Source: Prevotellaceae bacterium (GTDB taxonomy: Bacteria; Bacteroidota; Bacteroidia; Bacteroidales; UBA932). From it: a stretch of 64,000 bases of DNA. Where the stretch lies: contig JAIRNF010000057.1 of assembly GCA_031258195.1 (NCBI GenBank), positions 1-64,000 of the forward strand, given 5' to 3'. The position numbers and the translations under genes are program-made. The notes beneath the pieces were generated by a model, which saw nothing but the letters and a program-made list of their open reading frames with translations, did not search any database and was not told the DNA's origin. Positions 9,067 to 16,946 of the stretch are shown here, one piece after another (within the stretch, counting starts at the first letter, position 1; each line of letters opens with the position of its first letter).

Positions 9067-10188
9067 ATGATTATAGGTTACGATGCAAAACGTGCTTTCA
9101 AAAATTTTACAGGACTAGGAAACTATAGTCGTTCGGTTATAAGTACACTTGCAGAATATTACCCCGATAACCGATATATTCTATACACTCCCCCTTACAG
9201 AAACCACACCGAACATGCTTTTGCCCAGAAAGAAAACGTTAAGATTATTAAACCACACGGTTTGTATAAGAAGTTTTCGTCTGTCTGGCGGTCGTTTGGT
9301 ATTTCAAAGTATGCAGAACAAGATAAAGTAAAGCTATTTCATGGCTTAAGCGGTGAGCTGCCAACGGGTTTATCACAACGAAACATTCGTTCTGTTGTTA
9401 CCATACACGATTTGATATTCTTACGTTATCCCGAATTTTATAAACCTATTGATCGGTCTATCTATAAAAAGAAATTTAGAGCGGCATGTAAAAATTCCGA
9501 CCTTATTATCGCAATAAGCAAGCAAACAAAAGACGATATTGTAAACTTTTTTAAAATAAAAGAAGAGAAAATACGTTTAGTTTATCAAGGCTGTAACCCC
9601 CAATTTTACAACACATGTAGCGAAGAGCAAAAACAAGTAGCTGCAAAAAAATACAATCTCCCGCAAAAGTATATTCTATACGTCGGAACTATTGAAGAAA
9701 GAAAAAATCTCAATACCATCATTCGCGCATTAGCCTCTATGCCTAAAGATATATACCTTGTTGCTATCGGAAGGGAAACAAAGTATACGGATAAGGTTAC
9801 GGCAGAAATCAATAAGCTAAAGCTAAACGATAGAGTGAAATTTATTCATAAATCCGATTTTCGCGATTTACCTGCAATATATCAGCAAGCACAAGTGTTT
9901 GTATTACCATCTGTTTTCGAAGGGTTTGGAATTCCTGTACTAGAAGCGTTAAACTCGAAGATTCCGGTTATTGCATCAAACGTATCAAGCTTACCTGAGG
10001 CAGGAGGACCACACAGCTTATATATCAACCCAACGGATAGTAAAGAGCTAGAGAAAGCGTTATTTCAACTGTTTGCTCATCCGGAACTACGTGAAAATAT
10101 GATTGTTAACGGATATAAATACGCTCAAAATTTCAGAGAACAAAAGCTCGCGAACGATCTTTGGAGTGTATATCAGGAATTAATGTAG
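9067..10188 (+). CDS. glycosyltransferase family 4 protein
   Basis: A 373-residue GT-B fold enzyme that transfers a sugar from a nucleotide-sugar donor at the cytoplasmic side of the membrane. The N-terminal domain opens with IGYDAKRAFKNFTGLGNYSR (acceptor side). The C-terminal domain has the donor-binding EGFGIPVLEALNSKIPVIAS region at about 284-303, with the E-x7-E arrangement typical of GT4. Acceptor and donor are unknown. It lies 12 bp after the EEP gene and 13 bp before tsaC, in the same transcription unit. Confidence 0.88.
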   Translation: MIIGYDAKRAFKNFTGLGNYSRSVISTLAEYYPDNRYILYTPPYRNHTEHAFAQKENVKIIKPHGLYKKFSSVWRSFGISKYAEQDKVKLFHGLSGELPTGLSQRNIRSVVTIHDLIFLRYPEFYKPIDRSIYKKKFRAACKNSDLIIAISKQTKDDIVNFFKIKEEKIRLVYQGCNPQFYNTCSEEQKQVAAKKYNLPQKYILYVGTIEERKNLNTIIRALASMPKDIYLVAIGRETKYTDKVTAEINKLKLNDRVKFIHKSDFRDLPAIYQQAQVFVLPSVFEGFGIPVLEALNSKIPVIASNVSSLPEAGGPHSLYINPTDSKELEKALFQLFAHPELRENMIVNGYKYAQNFREQKLANDLWSVYQELM

Positions 10189-10201
10189 AAATATATCGAA
10201 A

Positions 10202-10792
10202 ATGACACAAATACAGCCTAACAACGCATTGCTACAAGAAGTACAGAATGCTGTAACCATACTAAAAAAGGGGGGTATAATCCTCTATCCTACCGATACC
10301 ATATGGGGTTTAGGATGCGACGCTACTAACGCGAAAGCAGTAGATAAAATATATAAGCTGAAACAACGGGCAGAGAGTAAGAGCATGCTTCTACTAGTTG
10401 ATAGCTTAAACCGTATAGGTAAATATATGCGAGAAGTACCAATGCTTGCAAACGATTTAGTAGAACTAGCCGAATCTCCGCTTACTATTATCTACTCGGA
10501 AGCTATAAATCTGCCTGATAACCTGATTGCAAAAGACAGAAGTATTGGCATACGTGTTTGCCGGCATGCGTTTTGCCAACAGCTAATCTACCGTTTAGGA
10601 TGCCCTATTGTTTCTACCTCTGCCAATATTTCGGGAATGAACCATCCCAAACGATTAAGTGAGGTAAGCAATGAGATTGCAGAACAGGTTGATTTTACCG
10701 TAAATATTAAGTTCGAAGGACATCCCACCTTCCGCCCTTCTTCCGTTATCAAGTTAGGAGTAAAAGGGGAAGTTGAGGTTATACGAGACTAA
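10202..10792 (+). CDS. tsaC: threonylcarbamoyl-AMP synthase (Sua5/YciO/YrdC)
   Basis: Makes threonylcarbamoyl-AMP from threonine, bicarbonate and ATP for the t6A37 modification of ANN-decoding tRNAs. The 196-residue protein is a single YrdC domain with GGIILYPTDTIWGLGCDA (residues 24-41), the basic KIYKLKQRAESKSMLLLV segment (50-67) and STSANISG (138-145). It lacks the Sua5 C-terminal domain, so it is the short TsaC form. It sits between the glycosyltransferase and a thioesterase gene. Confidence 0.9.
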   Translation: MTQIQPNNALLQEVQNAVTILKKGGIILYPTDTIWGLGCDATNAKAVDKIYKLKQRAESKSMLLLVDSLNRIGKYMREVPMLANDLVELAESPLTIIYSEAINLPDNLIAKDRSIGIRVCRHAFCQQLIYRLGCPIVSTSANISGMNHPKRLSEVSNEIAEQVDFTVNIKFEGHPTFRPSSVIKLGVKGEVEVIRD

Positions 10793-10842
10793 AGATAAAA
10801 ATTAGTATTTGATTTAATATTCGAAAATATATTACTCGAATA

Positions 10843-11232
10843 ATGAAAGTATTCAATACACCTATTCAAGTTCGTTTCAGCGATACAGATATGCTTGGGC
10901 ATGTAAATAATTCGAGCTATAACCAATTTTTTGATATCGGTAGGTACGAATACCTTACCAAGACATTCGGAGATCTTAACAACTGGAAGGAAAGAATGCT
11001 GGTTGTAGTACATATAGAAACCGACTACCTGAAACCGGTTTTTATTGAAACTAATATAAACGTAGAAACACAAATAGCCGAAGTCGGTAACCGTAGTCTT
11101 AAAATGCGCCAACAAATTGTTAACGATAAGGGAGAAATTATGGTTAAAAGTATGAGCATAATGTCTGCCTTTGATGCCAGAACTGGACAGTCGTTTGTCA
11201 TTCCCGACGACTGGCGCGAACGGATAAAATAG
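10843..11232 (+). CDS. acyl-CoA thioesterase, 4HBT hot-dog family
   Basis: A 129-residue hot-dog fold hydrolase. RFSDTDMLGHVNN (residues 11-23) carries the catalytic aspartate of the 4-hydroxybenzoyl-CoA/YbgC-type family, followed by the long helix SSYNQFFDIGRYEYL. These enzymes act on acyl-CoA or acyl-ACP thioesters in the cytoplasm; the chain preference is unknown. The gene follows tsaC after 50 bp and is probably the last of the operon starting near 4.7 kb. Confidence 0.85.
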   Translation: MKVFNTPIQVRFSDTDMLGHVNNSSYNQFFDIGRYEYLTKTFGDLNNWKERMLVVVHIETDYLKPVFIETNINVETQIAEVGNRSLKMRQQIVNDKGEIMVKSMSIMSAFDARTGQSFVIPDDWRERIK

Positions 11233-11266
11233 TGTTAAGCAGAAAAGTATAATGTGTTGATTATTT

Positions 11267-11274
11267 TATCTTTG
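11267..11274 (+). promoter_or_regulatory. promoter -7 element for msrBA
   Basis: TATCTTTG exactly matches TAnnTTTG, 36 bp upstream of the msrBA ATG. No clear -33 TTTG is present. Confidence 0.6.
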
Positions 11275-11310
11275 TTTAAATAGAAACACAAATACTCACA
11301 AACACTAACA

Positions 11311-12228
11311 ATGAAAATAAAAGCTACTGGTTGGAGTTTTCTACTTATACTTCTCCCTACTATGAGTTGTAATGCACAGCATAAAACTAATCCATTAACA
11401 CCGGAAGAAGAACGGGTTATAATCCATAAAGGAACAGAGGCTCTTTTTACAGGCGAGTACTACATGCATAAAGAAGAAGGCGTATATATCTATAAATATT
11501 GCAATGCCATTCTTTTCCGATCATCGGATAAATTTGAATCTAGCTGTGGATGGCCCAGCTTCGATAATGAAGTGTCCGGCGCAGTTAAGCAAAATCCAGA
11601 CTCTGATGGGAAGCGAGTAGAAATTCTCTGTAACCGCTGCGGCGGACATCTAGGACATATTTTTACAGGAGAACGCTTAACTCCTAAAAATATCCGTTAT
11701 TGTGTAAATTCTATTTCGTTAAACTTTATTCCAATATCACAGATGAAAGTCGAAAGAGCATACTTTGCTGCCGGATGTTTCTGGGGTGTACAGCATTATT
11801 TAAATAAGGCAAAAGGCGTTATCGAAACTACCGTTGGTTATATGGGAGGCAAAACCGACAGCCCTACTTATAAAGAAGTTTGTAGTAACACAACAGGTCA
11901 TGCCGAAGTAATCGAGGTTGTGTACGACCCTTTACAAACCTCGTTTGAAGAGCTGGCTAAGCTATTCTTCGAAATTCACGATCCTACCCAAATAAACAGG
12001 CAGGGTCCGGATATCGGAGAACAGTATCGAAGCGAAATATTCTATCAAAACGAAGAGGAAAAGAAGACGGCAGAAAAGCTTATGCAGCTTCTTTACGCTA
12101 AAGGAATCGTTGCTGCCACCTTATTAGAACCCGCAACAACCTTTTGGAAAGCAGAAGACTATCACCAGCATTACTACGAAAAGAACGGAAAAATGCCTTA
12201 TTGTCACACATATACTAAAAGGTTCTAA
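11311..12228 (+). CDS. msrBA: exported MsrB-MsrA fusion, methionine sulfoxide reductase
   Basis: Reduces both R- and S-methionine sulfoxide in damaged proteins. The 305-residue protein starts with a signal sequence ending at C20 in LPTMSCNAQ, so it is probably a lipoprotein or periplasmic. The MsrB domain (about 30-140) has the CGWPSF motif (C79) and catalytic C131 in RYCVNSISLNF. The MsrA domain (about 147-305) has AAGCFWGV with catalytic C156. The structural zinc site looks incomplete: C64, C107 and C110 are present, but the usual first cysteine is Y61. It is monocistronic, with its own promoter and a short hairpin at the stop codon. Confidence 0.93.
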   Translation: MKIKATGWSFLLILLPTMSCNAQHKTNPLTPEEERVIIHKGTEALFTGEYYMHKEEGVYIYKYCNAILFRSSDKFESSCGWPSFDNEVSGAVKQNPDSDGKRVEILCNRCGGHLGHIFTGERLTPKNIRYCVNSISLNFIPISQMKVERAYFAAGCFWGVQHYLNKAKGVIETTVGYMGGKTDSPTYKEVCSNTTGHAEVIEVVYDPLQTSFEELAKLFFEIHDPTQINRQGPDIGEQYRSEIFYQNEEEKKTAEKLMQLLYAKGIVAATLLEPATTFWKAEDYHQHYYEKNGKMPYCHTYTKRF

Positions 12229-12243
12229 AAACACGTTTTTAGA
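12224..12243. terminator. short hairpin overlapping the msrBA stop
   Basis: TCTAAAAAC and GTTTTTAGA form a 9-bp inverted repeat around a 2-nt centre, with the T-run inside the right arm. It starts within the last codons of msrBA and may act as a weak terminator. Confidence 0.4.
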
Positions 12244-12297
12244 CATTGCGGTTTACTTAAAATTATGTAGATTTACTTTTAAATAGTATTGTCTATT

Positions 12298-12513
12298 ATG
12301 AAAGTAACTGTAAATAGTAAGATCGTCGAACTTTTTGAAGGCGCAACCGTAGAACACGCCATTCGTAAATTTGCCCCTGCTACCCTTAAAGCGGTTAAGC
12401 AGGGTTTACTGTATGTAACCGATAGCTTTGGCAATAAAATGGCAATGGATGGCAGACTTACAGATAATGATGTTTTGCATATTCAATCAGTAGAAAAAAC
12501 GAATCATCTATAA
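12298..12513 (+). CDS. small beta-grasp (ThiS/MoaD-like) protein without a GG tail
   Basis: The 71-residue protein beginning at the ATG (MKVTVNSKIVELFEGATVEH) has the strand-turn-strand opening and late LTDNDVLHIQSV segment of ThiS/MoaD-like ubiquitin folds. It ends ...EKTNHL, with no C-terminal GG, so it cannot act as a classical sulfur carrier. The role is unknown. It sits 10 bp upstream of the surface nucleotidase gene and is probably co-transcribed. A weak -7 element (TAGTATTG, 12284-12291) ends 6 bp before the ATG. Confidence 0.65.
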   Translation: MKVTVNSKIVELFEGATVEHAIRKFAPATLKAVKQGLLYVTDSFGNKMAMDGRLTDNDVLHIQSVEKTNHL

Positions 12514-12523
12514 ATAATACACT

Positions 12524-13963
12524 ATGAAATTCACTTTTGCAGTATTTACAAAATACTTCTTCTTTCTCTCTTTATCTCTTATTCTATTTTCATCATGTGA
12601 AAAATCTCCTGTAGAAATTGTCATCCTTTCTACTAACGATATGCATGCCAAGATTGATAACTTTGGTAAAGTTGCCGCCTATATTTCCGAACAACGAAGA
12701 TTACACCCGAATGTTATTGTGCTAAGCGGCGGAGATATGTTCTCAGGAAATCCTGTAGTCGATCAGCATGAAGATAAAGGATTCCCGATCATCGACATCA
12801 TGAATAAGATAGGATATCAATACACAGCCATTGGTAATCATGAGTTCGACTACAATCGGGAGTTCATGAAAAAAAGAATAGAACAATCAAGCTATCCGTG
12901 GCTATGCGCTAACATACATATTTCACCCGAAGCAAGAATTCCCCAGCCTAAACCATATGTTATTATTACAGTTGACGGTGTAAAAGTTGCCATACTAGGT
13001 CTAATCGAAATAAGCAAAACCAGCAGAATTCCGGCAACCCATCCAGACAAAGTAAAAGGAATAACCTTTACCGACCCTATTGAAGAGGCGTTAAGCTATA
13101 GATCGTTAAGAGATTCATGCGATTTATTTATCGGTCTTACACATATTGGTACCTATGCGGATGTAAAGCTAGCAGAAGAGATGCCAGAGCTGGATGTAAT
13201 TATTGGCGGTCACTCTCATACACGTATTGATACCGCTATGGTTATAAACGGTGTTTTAATTACGCAAACCGAATCGTGGTTAAAGTATATTGGAAAAACT
13301 ACAATCGTAGTTGAAAATGGGAAGGTTATTTCTAAAGAAAACGAACTTATTGATGTAAATACGCTGACTGCAGAAGATATTGATATCAGCAATCTCATAA
13401 AACACTACTACGAAACATCGGGTTTAAACAAAGTAATTGCAAAAAACCTTTCTACCATTGAGAGTAAAGATGCGCTTGGCTCTTTGATGACAGACGCTAT
13501 TACCGATCTGCCGGGAATAGAAATAGCGTTTCAGAATGGTGGCGGGGTTCGTATCCATAAGTTGGATGAAGGAGATATCACTATAGCAAAAGTTTACGAA
13601 CTTGATCCGTTTGGCAACGAAGTTATCATTTACCAAATGACCCCCGCCGAAATACGAGAGCTGATATTTAATGCTGGTTGTGGTAAGCGTGCAGATCTTC
13701 TTGTATCAGGAATTACCTATATTTTTCCAAAAGATGGTAAGGCTTCAGATGTTATTTTAAAAACATATGATGGTGAAAATCTAAATGAGAATAAACACTA
13801 CACCGTTGGTATGAACAGCTATATAGCGTCTTCTTACAATTTTCCGGGTAGTGAAAATGGTAAGTCTTTATATAGAACATCCGCCGATGTTCTTATCGAA
13901 TATCTGCAGAAAGTAAAAGAAGTTGATTATGCGAGAATATCAAGAGTAGCTGTAGCCGAATAA
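12524..13963 (+). CDS. 5'-nucleotidase/UDP-sugar hydrolase family lipoprotein
   Basis: A 479-residue bimetallic phosphoesterase that probably hydrolyses nucleotides outside the cytoplasm. The signal peptide ends in LFSSC (C25), giving a lipoprotein. Metal-site motifs follow: NDMHAK (38-43), SGGDMF (68-73), GNHEFD (104-109) and GGHSHTRID (228-236). A C-terminal 5_nucleotid_C domain follows, with FQNGGGVRI (336-344) for base binding. Many Bacteroides species split these two domains between adjacent genes, while here they are fused. It is preceded by the small beta-grasp gene at 10 bp. Confidence 0.92.
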   Translation: MKFTFAVFTKYFFFLSLSLILFSSCEKSPVEIVILSTNDMHAKIDNFGKVAAYISEQRRLHPNVIVLSGGDMFSGNPVVDQHEDKGFPIIDIMNKIGYQYTAIGNHEFDYNREFMKKRIEQSSYPWLCANIHISPEARIPQPKPYVIITVDGVKVAILGLIEISKTSRIPATHPDKVKGITFTDPIEEALSYRSLRDSCDLFIGLTHIGTYADVKLAEEMPELDVIIGGHSHTRIDTAMVINGVLITQTESWLKYIGKTTIVVENGKVISKENELIDVNTLTAEDIDISNLIKHYYETSGLNKVIAKNLSTIESKDALGSLMTDAITDLPGIEIAFQNGGGVRIHKLDEGDITIAKVYELDPFGNEVIIYQMTPAEIRELIFNAGCGKRADLLVSGITYIFPKDGKASDVILKTYDGENLNENKHYTVGMNSYIASSYNFPGSENGKSLYRTSADVLIEYLQKVKEVDYARISRVAVAE

Positions 13964-14010
13964 TCCGGCTAAGCCATATATACTATTACAAAACCTAAAA
14001 TCAAGGCTCT

Positions 14011-14916
14011 ATGTTTAACAAACTAATAGTAAGTATGCTGCCTCTTATGCCTAAGAAGCTAGTGTACGTATTTGCAAAAAAATACATTGCCGGTCCTAAG
14101 CTGGAAGACGCAGTTAGGTGGACTAAAAAATTGGCAGAACAGGGAGGCAGAACAACCATTGATGTGTTGGGGGAATTTGTAACAAAAAAAGAACAAAGTA
14201 TTCATGAACGTGATGTTTGTACTCAGGTTCTTGATGCCATCCGTCAAAACGATCTTCCGTCTTACTTATCTATTAAACCTACGGCATTAGGCGCAGGTAT
14301 TGATCCCGAATTTGGCTATGAAAATATAAAAGCTATCTGCGACGAAGCCAAAGAACTGAATGTTTTTGTACGTCTGGATATGGAAAATGTTCCATATACA
14401 CAAATGACAATAGACCTGTACAAGCGCTTAAAAGACGAAGGGTACAACGTTGGCATCGTATTACAATCATATCTAAAACGCACCGAAGAGGATATAAAAA
14501 CTCTTCTTCCGTATAAGCCAAACGTTCGTATATGTAAGGGTATATACAACGAATCGCCTGAATTTGCATATAAAGACAAAGAAAAAATCCGCGAACAGTA
14601 TAAGCTGCATCTTGATATGCTTCTTAACGATGCTGCTAACGGAACGTACGCCAACATTGCAACCCACGACGAACCCCTAATTCAATACGCGGAAGATCAG
14701 ATAAAAAAATGCGGATTAACAAAAGATCAGTACCAATTTGAAATGCTTTTAGGTGTTCGCGAAAAACGTAGAGATGAGCTGCTAAAAGCGGGACATAACC
14801 TTTGTGTATATACACCTTTTGGCGACGATTGGTATGGGTATTCAACCCGCCGTTTAAAAGAAAACCCAAAAATGGCAGGACATATTGTAAAAGCCATTTT
14901 TGGATTTGGACAGTAA
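14011..14916 (+). CDS. proline dehydrogenase family protein
   Basis: An FAD enzyme that oxidises proline to pyrroline-5-carboxylate and passes electrons to quinone at the inner face of the membrane. The 301-residue single-domain protein shows the TIM-barrel landmarks VRICKGIYNESPEFAYKDKE, IATHDEPLI and the C-terminal GHNLCVYTPFGDDWYGYSTR, with the paired arginines that hold the proline carboxylate. No delta-1-pyrroline-5-carboxylate dehydrogenase is adjacent. It follows the nucleotidase gene after 47 bp and is convergent with the DUF1573 gene. Confidence 0.9.
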   Translation: MFNKLIVSMLPLMPKKLVYVFAKKYIAGPKLEDAVRWTKKLAEQGGRTTIDVLGEFVTKKEQSIHERDVCTQVLDAIRQNDLPSYLSIKPTALGAGIDPEFGYENIKAICDEAKELNVFVRLDMENVPYTQMTIDLYKRLKDEGYNVGIVLQSYLKRTEEDIKTLLPYKPNVRICKGIYNESPEFAYKDKEKIREQYKLHLDMLLNDAANGTYANIATHDEPLIQYAEDQIKKCGLTKDQYQFEMLLGVREKRRDELLKAGHNLCVYTPFGDDWYGYSTRRLKENPKMAGHIVKAIFGFGQ

Positions 14917-14928
14917 ATATTTAGCGCA

Positions 14929-15077
14929 GCAAAGAGGCTATACAAAAAAGTCTTGTATTCTCCGTCATGTCGAACGAACATGAGACATCTGTTTATTCAG
15001 CATGCTGCTGTATTCCATAGGTTCCTCCCTGCGGTCGGAATGATGTGATTGTTGACTTTTTTGTATAGCCTCTTTGC
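14929..15077. repeat. 149-bp nested inverted-repeat element between convergent genes
   Basis: Perfect 24-nt inverted ends (14929-14952 and 15054-15077) enclose 101 bp. The interior holds a degenerate relative of the hairpin family (TCCGTCATGTCGAACGAAC at 14961-14979, and TCCCTGCGGTCGGAATGAT further on). It sits between the stops of the proline dehydrogenase and DUF1573 genes. It may be a bidirectional terminator or a small MITE-like insertion; no target duplication is visible. Confidence 0.85.
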
Positions 15078-15086
15078 TTATAAAAT

Positions 15087-15506
15087 CTATTTACTTTCTA
15101 ATGCTTTTATTGTACCCTTAAATTGTACTCGCGTGGTTGAGCTCTTCGAATCGTTTGAAACAACGGTAATAGTTTTACTTACCGTACCTGCTCCGCCTGT
15201 ATGTATCTTTACTTTTATAGCGCCAGACTTCTCAGGCAAAACAGGATCCTTTGTATAGCTGACTATTTTTGCGCCACAGCAGCCATGCACATTTTGTAAT
15301 AGCAGAGGTTCTGTTCCGCCATTCTTAAAAGTAATTTCAAACTCTCCCGCATCTCCAACAGTAATAGTTCCGAAATCGTATGTTGAACTATCAAATATAA
15401 TCTCAGGACCCACTGTTTGTTTCTCATTTTCTTGCGCATTTACGGCATTCGCTCCTACCGATAAAGCAAAAAGTAGGGCTAAAGTTCTTAGATAAAAAGT
15501 TTTCAT
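15087..15506 (-). CDS. secreted DUF1573 protein
   Basis: A 139-residue exported protein. The signal peptide covers residues 1-24 (ending VNA-QE), and the rest is one Ig-like DUF1573 domain with the typical DFGTITVGDAGEFEITFKNGG strand pair and a C-terminal SSTTRVQFKG strand. These proteins are common in Bacteroidota, presumably periplasmic or on the surface; no biochemical role is established. It has a CC pair in the middle (VHGCCGAKI). It is monocistronic and convergent with the proline dehydrogenase gene. Confidence 0.88.
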   Translation of the reverse strand: MKTFYLRTLALLFALSVGANAVNAQENEKQTVGPEIIFDSSTYDFGTITVGDAGEFEITFKNGGTEPLLLQNVHGCCGAKIVSYTKDPVLPEKSGAIKVKIHTGGAGTVSKTITVVSNDSKSSTTRVQFKGTIKALESK

Positions 15507-15777
15507 ACGTTTAATGTTTTAATAGTTAAAGAATAATTTATTATGCTATTAAACAACAAACTACACATACGTTTATTGTTCATAGAAATTTACAAGACAA
15601 AGATTACACGCAAATTTTCAGGAAGGAAGTTTTTTATTTCAAATGATTATAACGGCATTATCAAATCTTTACTCTGTAAGCCAAAATGATGTGAAATAAT
15701 CGTCATATTTATGTCAAAAACATATATTACACCATTGATAACCAGGTCACTATTCCTATTTGTATTTTTTCATTCGA

Positions 15778-15809
15778 TTTGACTAGAATCATAAAATCGC
15801 ATACATTTG
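15778..15809 (+). promoter_or_regulatory. near-consensus Bacteroidota promoter, predicted leaderless
   Basis: TTTG (15778-15781), a 20-bp spacer and TACATTTG (15802-15809) match both consensus elements. The ATG at 15814 is only 4 bp beyond, so transcription should begin at or next to the start codon. I see nothing else in the 307-bp gap 15507-15813. Confidence 0.75.
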
Positions 15810-15813
15810 TACT

Positions 15814-16839
15814 ATGGCTATAGTAAAAAAACGTTCTCGCTCATTCCTGCTCATCTTAGTATGTCTTTCAATTTTAGCCTTACAGCTAATTTGGCTCCAC
15901 CATGCCTATCGACTAAAATATCAGCAGCTAATGGCTGACATAAAAGAGGCTTTTGAGCAGGCATACCAGAAAGAGCAAACTTACAGAGTCCCGGTAGTTG
16001 ACATTATAAATCCGGGCGATGTTACCATACAAAGCTGCGGAAGTGAAGATGTTTTAATTATTAGAAAATGTCCGGAGCCTGATACCATTGTATATAGCAA
16101 TATTTCAGGACATTCTATAGAAAACTTTATTAATCGAGTTTTTGGAGACCTGCGCGAACATATTACCCCGCTAAATATTTACTGCCTTGCCGATTTATTC
16201 GGCGGAATGCTGCACGACAAGGATATTCCTGTTTATTTTGCTGTTGAACGGTTAAATATTGAGACTAATGATGTGTTGGAAACATCGCTACTGCCCGACA
16301 AAAGGTATCCTGAAGTAAACGCTAAAGCCATCACTATAGAGCTATCTGATACCGAAGTAATCCGTGCTGTCTTTGAGTTTACGCCTACAATTGTACTGGG
16401 ACGTATGACAGGAATTATAGTAACCACCGTATGTCTGACTGTTATTGCTCTTTTCTGCGCAACTCTTTTGTATCGTTGCAAAAACAAACAATCTGCAAAT
16501 TTAGTACGATCTACCGAACCTCTGCAAATTCAGAATACAACATTTAGCATTGGAAAGTACTCTTTCGATCCGAACAAAAACGAGTTGCAAAGTTTTGGAG
16601 AAACAATACAACTAAATAAAAAAGAGAACTCCATTCTCTATAGGCTGTGTATGCAGCGTGGTAATGTTGTTGAACGAAATACTTTGCTGGAAGAGAATTG
16701 GGGTAGCAATGGAGTAATCTACTCGCGTAGCCTTGATACGTATATTACAACTCTACGTAAGTATCTAAAGCAAGACCCGGCTGTACAAATCGTAACAATT
16801 AAGAGTGTTGGCTATAAACTGGTTGTAAACGGGGAATAA
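15814..16839 (+). CDS. membrane-tethered winged-helix transcription regulator
   Basis: A 341-residue one-component regulator. A short basic N-terminus and a first transmembrane helix (about 10-28) lead to a ~165-residue extracytoplasmic domain resembling the sensor region of Bacteroidota histidine kinases. A second helix (about 199-220) and a cytoplasmic OmpR/PhoB-type winged helix (about 243-337) follow, with recognition helix SRSLDTYITTLRKYL (304-318) and wing VTIKSVGYKL. No kinase or receiver domain exists. The arrangement is the reverse of ToxR/CadC, where the DNA-binding domain is N-terminal. Signal and targets are unknown. The gene is convergent with thiL across a hairpin. Confidence 0.85.
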   Translation: MAIVKKRSRSFLLILVCLSILALQLIWLHHAYRLKYQQLMADIKEAFEQAYQKEQTYRVPVVDIINPGDVTIQSCGSEDVLIIRKCPEPDTIVYSNISGHSIENFINRVFGDLREHITPLNIYCLADLFGGMLHDKDIPVYFAVERLNIETNDVLETSLLPDKRYPEVNAKAITIELSDTEVIRAVFEFTPTIVLGRMTGIIVTTVCLTVIALFCATLLYRCKNKQSANLVRSTEPLQIQNTTFSIGKYSFDPNKNELQSFGETIQLNKKENSILYRLCMQRGNVVERNTLLEENWGSNGVIYSRSLDTYITTLRKYLKQDPAVQIVTIKSVGYKLVVNGE

Positions 16840-16845
16840 AAAAAT

Positions 16846-16912
16846 CGTCATTTCGAGCAAAGCGAGAAACCTGCCTACTTTGAGTAGATTTCTCGCTTTG
16901 CTCGAAATGACG
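16846..16912. terminator. hairpin repeat, GTCATTTCGA family, copy 2, between convergent genes
   Basis: Perfect 24-nt arms (16846-16869 and 16889-16912) separated by 19 nt. The variable part of the arm reads GCAAAGC paired with GCTTTGC. It starts 6 bp after the regulator stop and ends 34 bp before the thiL stop, so it can terminate transcription from both sides. Confidence 0.75.
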
Positions 16913-16946
16913 AAAGAAAGTTGAAAAAGTAATAGGCTTATGCTTA

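Noticed and set aside
12298..12513. Annotation as ThiS or MoaD sulfur carrier
   Set aside because: The obligatory C-terminal GG is absent and no thiazole or molybdopterin genes are adjacent.
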